Positions 1 to 6,287 of a stretch of 35,010 nt of DNA are shown here, one piece after another. Both the position numbers and the translations under genes were made by a program. The notes beneath the pieces are model-generated. The model saw nothing but the letters and a program-made list of their open reading frames with translations. It was not told the DNA's origin and ran no database searches. Positions within the stretch are counted from its first letter, which is position 1. Every line of letters begins with the position of its first letter. This DNA is from Thermosporothrix hazakensis (GTDB taxonomy: Bacteria > Chloroflexota > Ktedonobacteria > Ktedonobacterales > Ktedonobacteraceae), in the NCBI RefSeq assembly GCF_003253565.1, contig NZ_QKUF01000043.1:1-35010 (forward strand), read 5' to 3'.

Positions 1-321
1 GGTCCAGAGCGTTGGGAGCTTCCTCTCCAATACTGGAAACTCCTGACGCAGGAGACGAGATGAACGCCCTTTGAGGAGTCGCACAAGCTTATGAATACCA
101 AATTGTGGATCACATTCGATAAGCAAATGGACATGATCAGGCATGATCTCCATGCTGAGGAGATCAAACTGGTGCTCCTGACACACCTCTTCAATAATTT
201 GTTTGAGTCGTGTATCTATTGGTTCCACAAGGACTTTCCGTCTGTACTTGGGGCACCAGACCACATGATATTTGCAAGAATAGAGCACATTCTTGTTTGA
301 TTTGTAACTCATCCTACTCAT
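1..321 (-). CDS. tnpA: IS200/IS605-family TnpA transposase (Y1 HUH), 3' end outside the window
   Basis: The minus strand is open from an ATG at 321 (or 312, in frame) to the window edge, giving about 107 residues. The N-terminal signature YSCKYHVVWCPKYRRKVL and the metal-binding pair in MPDHVHLL (His-x-His, about residues 63 and 65) are diagnostic of Y1 HUH transposases that cut and join single-stranded transposon ends. The catalytic tyrosine normally lies near residue 120-130, beyond the window, so activity cannot be judged. A third in-frame ATG at 339 lies upstream of the predicted transcription start and is unlikely. A promoter sits immediately upstream and a 7-bp hairpin 55-70 nt upstream, as expected for the left end of such an element. 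The family is certain; the exact start is not. Confidence 0.93.
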   Translation of the reverse strand, partial: MSRMSYKSNKNVLYSCKYHVVWCPKYRRKVLVEPIDTRLKQIIEEVCQEHQFDLLSMEIMPDHVHLLIECDPQFGIHKLVRLLKGRSSRLLRQEFPVLERKLPTLWT

Positions 322-327
322 GGGAGC

Positions 328-357
328 AGTATACAGCATGAGGCTACCTATTGTCAA
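328..357 (-). promoter_or_regulatory. tnpA promoter, apparently leaderless
   Basis: On the minus strand TTGACA (352-357) and TATACT (328-333) are 18 nt apart. Only 6 nt separate the -10 box from the ATG at 321, so transcription should begin at or next to the start codon. No Shine-Dalgarno sequence precedes that ATG. Confidence 0.6.
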
Positions 358-376
358 TATCTTGAGCTATCTAGTG

Positions 377-393
377 TTGCGACTTTGTCGCAA
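377..393. repeat. perfect 7-bp hairpin at the presumed IS left end
   Basis: TTGCGAC, loop TTT, GTCGCAA. IS200/IS605 elements carry subterminal hairpins recognised by TnpA rather than terminal inverted repeats. The position upstream of tnpA fits such a left-end hairpin. The exact element boundary cannot be set from one copy. Confidence 0.6.
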
Positions 394-420
394 TCCTCCT
401 ACGCGGCCCTTCCACAATCA

Positions 421-477
421 CCCCATAAGGAACGCCCCTTATATCCCCATAGCTAAAGCTAGGGGGTTTACGGGGCG
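421..477 (-). other. nested stem-loop resembling an IS200/IS605 (TnpB-type) right end
   Basis: CGCCCC (433-438) pairs with GGGGCG (472-477), CCCC (445-448) with GGGG (462-465), and the tip is TAGC/GCTA (450-453 and 458-461). A competing hairpin pairs ATAAGG (425-430) with CCTTAT (437-442). On the minus strand this reads as a G/C-clamped hairpin like those at the 3' ends of TnpB-type elements and their guide RNAs. That identity is inferred from shape and location, and no tnpB reading frame is visible beside it. Confidence 0.4.
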
Positions 478-490
478 CTTTGCTAACGCT

Positions 491-526
491 GAAAAAAGAC
501 TCCCGGATGCAGACTACATCCGGGAG
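491..526 (-). terminator. Rho-independent terminator, minus strand
   Basis: A perfect 10-bp stem CTCCCGGATG/CATCCGGGAG (500-509 and 517-526) has a 7-nt loop and, on the minus strand, is followed by TCTTTTTT. It would end minus-strand transcription arriving from the 580-1014 region or from the operon ending at 1015. Confidence 0.8.
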
Positions 527-1014
527 GGAATGCGTGAGGATACGAAGCAGCCATCTTCAGGACGGATAACACACTGCCACTGACACGGGCTCTCTCCCTG
601 AAAGAGGGTGAAGCCTGTGTTCCTTGCTTCTTGCTGCCAGTCAATCACCTCCGCCAGAAGGAGGGGGCTTGTGTCTGAACTTCACCGCACCTCAGAGTAC
701 CATTGCAGGCGCTCTGCTTTGGCTTCCTTGTTCGACACATCAGGGACAAGTGACACCTGCCCCGTTCTCGTCCGGCAGGACCGGGCGAGAAGCATTCTTC
801 GTTCAACGTGTGTGGCAGTTCACTGCGCGGCCCGCTCTCGCTCCATACCAGGGAGCGTATCATCCGATGAAGAGCGTGTCAATCATGCTGAAACAAGTGT
901 CCTGTTTGAGAGGGAGACGCAGCAGTTCTCGCTTTGGCACGCTTGAGCAGCCGCCATTCCTCTCCCGCCTGAAGACGGGAGCTTCCTGGGCCGCTCCCGG
1001 GAAGCTGCTGCCCA
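527..1014. other. hairpin-rich stretch without a credible gene
   Basis: No frame here has a recognisable product, and the open frames are low-complexity Arg/Ser/Pro-rich shadows. Several inverted repeats are present: CCTCC/GGAGG around 647-663, CTCG/CGAG enclosing TCCGG/CCGG around 768-790, CTCCCG/CGGGAG at 962-967 and 976-981, and GCTTCC/GGAAGC at 981-986 and 1000-1005. Reading the minus strand, the 962-1005 pair forms a GAAG-then-GC-hairpin pattern resembling the right ends of IS1341-type elements. A decayed mobile element or an uncharacterised structured RNA ending at the 491-526 terminator are the two readings I can offer. Confidence 0.4.
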
Positions 1015-2319
1015 TCAGTACATTTTTGGTGGTCTCCGTCGTTTGTTGGGAGGAAGCAGCACATCAAGCGCGTCGTCAACCGTGACAATACCCTCAAGGA
1101 TACCCTGCTCATTGACCACTGGAACGGCCAGCAGGTTATACTTGGCGATAGTCTCGGCAACTTCCTGCGCCTCTGTTTCAGGTGAGACCGTAATCAGGTC
1201 GGTGTGCATAAGCTGTTGAAGCTCCTGTGTCGGAGCGGCATCGATCAGCTTCCAGATATCGATCACACCTACAAGATGTGTCTCTTCCTCTTCACTCTCT
1301 TCAGCCAGACAGTAGACATATGGACTATGGATATCATACTGATGCAGGTTCGTACGGATAGCCTGGAGCGCATCCGCGACGGTGTGTGTCTGCTTGAGCG
1401 CGACATAGTCGGTCGTCATCAGGCCGCCAGCTGTATTGGCTGCATATTCCAGGAGCTCCTGAACCTCTTCTGAGTCTTCTGGCTTCATCAGATGAAGCAG
1501 TTCTTGCGCTCGTTCCTCAGGTATCTGCGCCAGAAGATCCGCGACCTCATCTGGTCCCATCGCCTGCAGAATCTCCGCTGCGCGGTGCTCGTCCAGATTT
1601 TCCAGAATAGCCTGTTGTCGTTCGGTGTCGATCTCTTCCATAGTATCAGCGGCGGTCTCATTATCGAGTTTCTCAATAATGCGTGCCCCCTGACCGGGTG
1701 AGAGCTGATGAACGATTTCAGCGATGTCTGCCGGATGGAGTTCGGCCAGATGCCCGCTTAATCCCGGGTGGGTGGGTGGAGTTGGCTCTAACGAGGTCTC
1801 CTCGATATCCTGATTGCCGGGCCGCTGGAGCCCGATAATCTCAATCTGGTTCCAGGGAATAAATTGGGTAGGGGTACTCTGGCTTTTAGAGCCGAGGAGC
1901 CAGCCGGGAACCAGTCGCCGGACCAGTCCGAAGGTGCTGGCATCGATACCGAGGATCTGCCAATCACTGTCAAAAACGACGTCGTTGACGCGTACGGCTT
2001 TCTTGCGTTTGATGTCGATAACCTGCTTGTCGAAGACTTCCTGAGCCAGGGAGATTTCATCCTGTGATGAGGTGGTAGCGTCTTCTCGCTGTTCAAGCGG
2101 GAGAGCCAGGCGAAGTTCTCCCGCCTGATCCCATTCAAGGGTTGTGGGAAGAACTCGCCATTGTTGTTCGTTATCATCCTCTAGCACCAGGGCACTCGGG
2201 TATGACGCCTGATTATGCCCTATCTGTGCTATCGGGACAAGGACATCAATAATTCTGCCCGCTCGTGTATCCTGGGCTGTTTCAACTGTTTTACCGAGCA
2301 ACTGGCTCAAGTACAACAT
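1015..2319 (-). CDS. PRC-barrel / MgtE N-domain / CBS-domain protein (soluble)
   Basis: 434 residues with no membrane segment. Two PRC-barrel-like beta domains (about 1-75 and 95-165) precede an MgtE intracellular N-domain (about 187-295), built of helical repeats such as LAELHPADIAEIV and LDEHRAAEILQAM. A CBS pair (about 300-425) follows and contains AGGLMTTDY and GIVTVDDALDVLLP. In MgtE channels the N and CBS domains sense Mg2+ and gate the pore. Here the pore is absent, so the protein is probably a regulatory or sensor subunit; actinobacterial relatives pair with Nramp-type transporters, but none lies nearby. It starts 11 nt after the pyrG stop, and its weak ribosome site AAAGG lies in the pyrG terminus, so co-transcription and coupling are likely. 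Its C-terminal KRRRPPKMY tail borders the IS-like zone but looks native. Confidence 0.85.
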   Translation of the reverse strand: MLYLSQLLGKTVETAQDTRAGRIIDVLVPIAQIGHNQASYPSALVLEDDNEQQWRVLPTTLEWDQAGELRLALPLEQREDATTSSQDEISLAQEVFDKQVIDIKRKKAVRVNDVVFDSDWQILGIDASTFGLVRRLVPGWLLGSKSQSTPTQFIPWNQIEIIGLQRPGNQDIEETSLEPTPPTHPGLSGHLAELHPADIAEIVHQLSPGQGARIIEKLDNETAADTMEEIDTERQQAILENLDEHRAAEILQAMGPDEVADLLAQIPEERAQELLHLMKPEDSEEVQELLEYAANTAGGLMTTDYVALKQTHTVADALQAIRTNLHQYDIHSPYVYCLAEESEEEETHLVGVIDIWKLIDAAPTQELQQLMHTDLITVSPETEAQEVAETIAKYNLLAVPVVNEQGILEGIVTVDDALDVLLPPNKRRRPPKMY

Positions 2320-2330
2320 GATAGGTAGAA

Positions 2331-4007
2331 TTACCTTTCAACACGGGAGTCGGGCAAGACCTCGCGGACATCGAGCGAGGTTTCGCTTTCGGTTCCCAGT
2401 GTCCTTTGCTGTACAGACTGCTTACAAGCGCCAACAAAATCACGAAAGAGTGGATGTGGCCGTGTCGGGCGGCTCTTGAATTCCGGGTGGAACTGTGAGG
2501 CAACATACCACGGATGGTCTTTTACCTCAATGATCTCGACCAGACTGTTATCAGCAGAGCGACCGCTGACAATCAGACCATTCGCCTCCATCCGTTTGCG
2601 ATACTCGTTGTTGAACTCATAGCGATGACGATGACGCTCGAATACGATGGGCTCGTTGTAGGCCTTGTAGGCTTTGGTATCTTTGGTCAGGCAGCAGACC
2701 CAGTTCCCAAGACGCATCGTGCCACCTTTATCGGCAACCTGGCGCTGAGTGAGCATGAGGTCAATCACCGGGTGCGGGCTCTGAGGATCAAATTCGGAGC
2801 TATTTGCATCCTGCAAGCCAAGCACATTGCGTGCAAATTCAATTACCGCAACCTGCATACCCAGGCAGAGACCCAGATAAGGGATCTTGTTGCGACGGGC
2901 GAAGCTGGCTGCTTTGATCTTGCCTTCAATACCGCGATGTCCAAAGCCGCCGGGAACAATGATACCTGCCACATCTTCCAGCACCTCGGCCTCGTTCATC
3001 TTCTCCAGCGCTTCCGAGTTAATCCATTTGATACGTACATCGACGTCATGATGCCAGCCCGCATGATGTAGCGCCTCCGCGACCGACATATATGCATCGT
3101 GCAGCTCAACATATTTTCCAACGAGACCAATAGTCAGTTCGGGACGTGGGCTCTTGATCCTGGCGACCAGATCACGCCACTCCTGCATATCGGGCTCCTG
3201 TAGCTTTAGACCAAGCTCCTGAACGATATACTCGCCCAGCCCGGCTTCTTCCAGCGTGAGAGGCACTTCGTAGATGGTCTCGGCGGTTTCCATTGGAATG
3301 ACCGCGCGGGTCTCGACGTTACAGAAGAGGGCAATCTTCTCGCGGATTTCGTCGCTGACCGGATAATCTGAGCGGCAGAGAATGACATCTGGCTGAATGC
3401 CGACGCGCAACAGCTCTTTCACACTATGCTGGGTCGGTTTTGTTTTTAATTCTTTTGATGCGCCAATATAGGGTAGGAGTGTAACATGTAAATAGAGAAC
3501 ATCGCGCCGCCCTACATCAGTGCGCATCTGGCGGATAGCTTCAAGGAACGGTTCCCCTTCAATATCACCGACGGTACCGCCAACCTCAACAATGACAACA
3601 TCGGCATCGGAGCGGCGGGCTACAGCGTGAATACGCTCTTTGATTTCGTTGGTGATGTGGGGGATAACCTGAATGGTGCCGCCGAGATATTCTCCGCGTC
3701 GCTCTTTGGCGATGACCGAAGCATAGACCTGGCCCGTGGTAATATTGTTGGCCTGATACACTGGCTCATCAGTAAAGCGCTCATAGTGCCCAAGATCAAG
3801 GTCTGTCTCAGCCCCGTCATCGGTAACAAAGACTTCTCCATGTTGATATGGTGACATCGTGCCGGGATCGACGTTGATGTAGGGGTCCAGCTTCATGAGC
3901 GAGACGGAGACTCCGCGATTTTTGAGGAGACGCCCGATGGAGGCGACACTGATACCCTTACCGACTGAAGATGCCACCCCTCCCGTCACAAAGATAAACT
4001 TTGACAT
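2331..4007 (-). CDS. pyrG: CTP synthase
   Basis: Cytosolic enzyme making CTP from UTP, ATP and glutamine, the last step of pyrimidine nucleotide synthesis. The N-terminal amidoligase domain (1-270) has the P-loop GGVASSVGKG, the DPYINVDPGTMSP loop and GAETDLDLGHYERF. The C-terminal class I glutaminase has the oxyanion strand PGGFGHRG, nucleophile Cys381 in GLCLGMQ, and His507/Glu509 in FHPEF. All catalytic residues are present. At 558 residues it is slightly longer than the usual 535-550 because of a polar C-terminal tail after the last conserved block. AAGGAGGT lies 9-10 nt before the ATG, the strongest ribosome site in this cluster. It sits 65 nt downstream of the metallo-beta-lactamase-fold gene and probably shares its transcript. 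Confidence 0.98.
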   Translation of the reverse strand: MSKFIFVTGGVASSVGKGISVASIGRLLKNRGVSVSLMKLDPYINVDPGTMSPYQHGEVFVTDDGAETDLDLGHYERFTDEPVYQANNITTGQVYASVIAKERRGEYLGGTIQVIPHITNEIKERIHAVARRSDADVVIVEVGGTVGDIEGEPFLEAIRQMRTDVGRRDVLYLHVTLLPYIGASKELKTKPTQHSVKELLRVGIQPDVILCRSDYPVSDEIREKIALFCNVETRAVIPMETAETIYEVPLTLEEAGLGEYIVQELGLKLQEPDMQEWRDLVARIKSPRPELTIGLVGKYVELHDAYMSVAEALHHAGWHHDVDVRIKWINSEALEKMNEAEVLEDVAGIIVPGGFGHRGIEGKIKAASFARRNKIPYLGLCLGMQVAVIEFARNVLGLQDANSSEFDPQSPHPVIDLMLTQRQVADKGGTMRLGNWVCCLTKDTKAYKAYNEPIVFERHRHRYEFNNEYRKRMEANGLIVSGRSADNSLVEIIEVKDHPWYVASQFHPEFKSRPTRPHPLFRDFVGACKQSVQQRTLGTESETSLDVREVLPDSRVER

Positions 4008-4072
4008 ACTAAAAAAACCTCCTTAATTCGGAGCCTTGCCGTTCAACTGTTTATGAAAAGATTCTACGATGA

Positions 4073-4720
4073 CTACGTATGTGAGGTAAGTATCACAACC
4101 TGGGTCTCTGTTGGGAGTGTATTTGGTGTAACTACAAGCTTTGGCTGTGGGGTGATGGTTTCAATCCCCATTTCTTTACAGAACGTTTCGAGAACCCCCT
4201 GAGATTCTCCAGAGGTGTAGTGCATCGGTACCACAATACGAGGTTCAATCTGACTGATGACTTCCGCTGCTTGAGCGGCATTAATGACGTGCTCACCGCC
4301 AACAGGCAGCAAAAGGACATCTGCGTCTGCAACCGCTTCGAGTTGCGTTTCCTGTAATGTATGCCCTAGATCTCCCAGGTGGCAGATAACCAGATCATCC
4401 ATATGGATGACGTAGATAGTGTTGCGCCCGAACTTCTTTCCGTACTCTTTATCATGGAAAGACGCAACACCGGTAATGAGAACATCACTGATCTCATACT
4501 CTCCGGGGCCACGCACAATATAAGGGGTACCGCCTACTGCGCTCACGTTGTTGTGTCCGGGATGATTGTGACTGACGGTGACAATGCGGGCGTTTATCTG
4601 ACTCAGCCGGGGCTGCTCCCCTTCTGAGGACCCTTGCAGTGGAGTGTATGGATCGGTTACGAGTGTAACTTGTTTGCCACGTATTTGAAAACAGGAGTGG
4701 CCCAGCCAAGTAATTTCCAT
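4073..4720 (-). CDS. UlaG/YtkL-like metallo-beta-lactamase-fold hydrolase
   Basis: 215 residues, cytosolic. The fold is shown by MEITWLGHSCFQI at the N-terminus, the DP of VTDPY, the metal motif HNHPGH (about residues 51-56), CHLGDLGH (about 114-121) and the late VPMHYT histidine (about 165). The motif is HxHxxH, with Gly in place of the Asp of classical HxHxDH, a variation common in this subgroup, so the second metal site may be altered. The substrate is unknown; relatives include L-ascorbate-6-phosphate lactonase and many uncharacterised hydrolases. It is the first gene of the minus-strand cluster leading to pyrG, behind a good promoter. No clear Shine-Dalgarno precedes the ATG, only an A/G-rich stretch. 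Confidence 0.88.
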   Translation of the reverse strand: MEITWLGHSCFQIRGKQVTLVTDPYTPLQGSSEGEQPRLSQINARIVTVSHNHPGHNNVSAVGGTPYIVRGPGEYEISDVLITGVASFHDKEYGKKFGRNTIYVIHMDDLVICHLGDLGHTLQETQLEAVADADVLLLPVGGEHVINAAQAAEVISQIEPRIVVPMHYTSGESQGVLETFCKEMGIETITPQPKLVVTPNTLPTETQVVILTSHT

Positions 4721-4750
4721 AGTTGTGTTTTTCGCTTTTCTACATAAGTT

Positions 4751-4778
4751 CGGGCGGGGACCCTGTTGTCCTCGCCCG
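4751..4778 (-). promoter_or_regulatory. hairpin at the predicted 5' end of the MBL-pyrG transcript
   Basis: CGGGCGGGGA (4751-4760) pairs with TCCTCGCCCG (4769-4778): 10 bp with one G-U pair and an 8-nt loop. It has no U-tract, so it is not a terminator. Because it begins almost at the predicted transcription start it would form a 5'-terminal stem, which often protects mRNA from 5'-dependent decay. Confidence 0.5.
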
Positions 4779-4784
4779 GTGTGT

Positions 4785-4813
4785 ATTGTACCATAAGGAC
4801 ATGTCTGCTACAA
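4785..4813 (-). promoter_or_regulatory. promoter of the MBL-pyrG cluster
   Basis: On the minus strand TTGTAG (4808-4813) and TACAAT (4785-4790) are spaced by exactly 17 nt. The predicted start is near 4778, leaving a leader of about 58 nt. Confidence 0.65.
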
Positions 4814-5004
4814 GGGTATAGCCCGTTTGACCGATATCCCGTAACCCCCGCTTTTAGCGAGCCGACCCCTTCTCTCTGCTAATAACACTTCTGAATAAAC
4901 AGGGCCGCGAGGGTGCCTGCTTTTGCTGATCCCTGCGCAAAAGGCGAGCTGCTACCGCTGCTATGCTCTCCCCTGCGCTGCAATTCGACTCTGAATGCAC
5001 CGAC
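4814..5004. other. divergent intergenic region between the MBL gene and secG
   Basis: Together with its flanks this gap (4721-5139) holds the two back-to-back promoters listed separately. The middle part shows only a weak hairpin (CTTTTGC/GCAAAAG around 4920-4943). I see no gene or RNA family in it. Confidence 0.5.
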
Positions 5005-5033
5005 TCGACGAGAACAGTGAACTATGGTATAAT
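5005..5033 (+). promoter_or_regulatory. secG promoter
   Basis: TCGACG (5005-5010), 17-nt spacer, consensus TATAAT (5028-5033). A leader of about 100 nt follows, with ATTGGA/TCCAAT able to pair early in it. The upp promoter in this window has the same TCGACG -35 box and spacer. Confidence 0.65.
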
Positions 5034-5139
5034 CTCCCAGAATTGGAGTACTGTAAGCTGAGCGGCTGTGCAGGAGTCCAATGTGTTTTCTGCTGTTTGT
5101 AGGATGGCTGGCCTTTCAGCCTGAAAGTGAGGATCAAAG

Positions 5140-5379
5140 TTGCCACAGCAATGGCTTCCAGCGATCTATGGTATTCAGATTATCCTGAGTATTGCTACGA
5201 TGCTTTTTATTTTGATGCAGGCGCGTGGTGCTGGTCTCGGTAGCGCGTTTGGCGGTAGCAGTGCAGGATCAGTCTTTAAGACACGCCGTGGTGTTGAGCG
5301 TCTTGTCTTTAACATCACGATTGTCTGTGTTGTGCTCTTTGCAGGGCTGGCACTTCTCACCGCGGGCCTCGTTCGATAA
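5140..5379 (+). CDS. secG: SecG preprotein translocase subunit
   Basis: A 79-residue inner-membrane protein, the small non-essential subunit of SecYEG that assists SecA-driven export. Two membrane helices (about 8-27 and 52-75) flank the family's cytosolic loop, here ARGAGLGSAFGGSSAG. The start is TTG at 5140, preceded at 7 nt by GAGG (5129-5132); no in-frame ATG fits the family N-terminus. It stands alone behind its own promoter and is followed by a terminator-like structure. Confidence 0.93.
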   Translation: MPQQWLPAIYGIQIILSIATMLFILMQARGAGLGSAFGGSSAGSVFKTRRGVERLVFNITIVCVVLFAGLALLTAGLVR

Positions 5380-5394
5380 TGCATACGATGTCGG

Positions 5395-5452
5395 GAGAGG
5401 CCACAAAGCAATCAAGCGGCCTCTCTATGCGGTGAGAGGCCAGCCTTTTCTT
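5395..5452 (+). terminator. secG terminator with an alternative pairing arm
   Basis: GGCCTCTC (5418-5425) pairs with GAGAGGCC (5434-5441), followed by the U-rich stretch TTTTCTT (5446-5452). An identical GAGAGGCC at 5395-5402 can pair with the same middle arm instead. The three-arm layout is that of a terminator with a mutually exclusive anti-structure; whether the switch is used is unknown. Confidence 0.6.
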
Positions 5453-5501
5453 CGGTGGTTGAAAAAAGAGCGTCCTGAATTCAGCGAGAAACTGTTTTCT
5501 C

Positions 5502-6287
5502 ATGAAATGGCTCAAATACCTTTTCCTCCTATCCCTTATAACGCTTGTGCTTACCGGTTGCGCGGGCTCAATCCTGCAATCGGGTAGCCCCACACAGAAG
5601 CCTTCACCCAGAGAGAATATCTACGTTGCTATTGGTGCCTCTGATACGGTCGGTGTTGGCACTGAGCACCCTGAAACAGAGAGCTGGCCCGCACGTCTGG
5701 TTGAGCTCCTTGACCATAAGACCCGGCTGGTCAATCTGGGCTTCTCCGGTATTACCATGCATGAGGCTCTGGCTTCTGAATTGCCTCCGGCATTGGAAGT
5801 GCATCCCCGGCTGGTGACGATCTGGCTGGCGGTCAACGATCTGGCAGAGCATGTGTCAGCAATCAGCTATGCACACGATCTCGAAACCATGATAACCAGT
5901 CTGAAGCAGGCCGAGCCGCAGATAACCATTGCGGTTGCCAATGTGCCCGATTTGACGCTGTTGCCACGCTTTCGGACAACCGATCGTAAGGCATTAATGC
6001 AGCAGATCAGCGCGTACAACAGCGCCATCAAGGCGATTACCACCCGGCAACAGGTGATTCTGGTCGACCTCTATCAGCGCTGGTCAGAGATCAAACAGCA
6101 TCCAGAGTATATCAGCGCGGATGGTTTCCATCCCAGCGCTGCGGGCTATAAGCGCCTTGCCCGGATCTTTTATCAGACCTTGCAGGAAAAGCGTGTTCAG
6201 GGTAGGGAATCAAACGACTGGCGCTGGACAGAGAGTGCGACTGTGACCAGTATCAGGAAGGCAAGCAGTGTCCAGACCGCAAGGTGA
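5502..6287 (+). CDS. SGNH/GDSL-family lipoprotein hydrolase
   Basis: 261 residues. A lipoprotein signal (hydrophobic 6-17, lipobox LTGC, Cys20) predicts export and lipid anchoring on the outer face of the membrane. The SGNH blocks are in order: nucleophile Ser47 in AIGASDTVGVG (GxSD, not the literal GDSL), Gly83 in GFSG, Asn112 in VND, and Asp207/His210 in DGFHPSAAGY. These are the esterase/lipase catalytic residues; the substrate (lipid, acyl or acetyl sugar) is unknown. It lies 122 nt after secG, past the terminator-like hairpin. The last 30 residues lie after the conserved fold and overlap the 3' end of the opposite MFS gene. No strong Shine-Dalgarno is seen. Confidence 0.88.
   Translation: MKWLKYLFLLSLITLVLTGCAGSILQSGSPTQKPSPRENIYVAIGASDTVGVGTEHPETESWPARLVELLDHKTRLVNLGFSGITMHEALASELPPALEVHPRLVTIWLAVNDLAEHVSAISYAHDLETMITSLKQAEPQITIAVANVPDLTLLPRFRTTDRKALMQQISAYNSAIKAITTRQQVILVDLYQRWSEIKQHPEYISADGFHPSAAGYKRLARIFYQTLQEKRVQGRESNDWRWTESATVTSIRKASSVQTAR

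Noticed and set aside
91..300. Plus-strand open frame of 69 residues
   Set aside because: It is the antisense shadow of the TnpA gene, whose reverse frame carries all the conserved residues.
624..1085. Open frames at 608-946, 624-1085 (plus) and 645-863, 879-1160 (minus)
   Set aside because: Arg/Ser/Pro-rich translations with no family pattern, no ribosome site, mutual overlap and hairpin-dense DNA; two overlap the 3' end of the 1015-2319 gene.
2514..3071. 185-residue plus-strand frame opposite pyrG
   Set aside because: Antisense of a highly conserved gene with no plausible start signal or family similarity.
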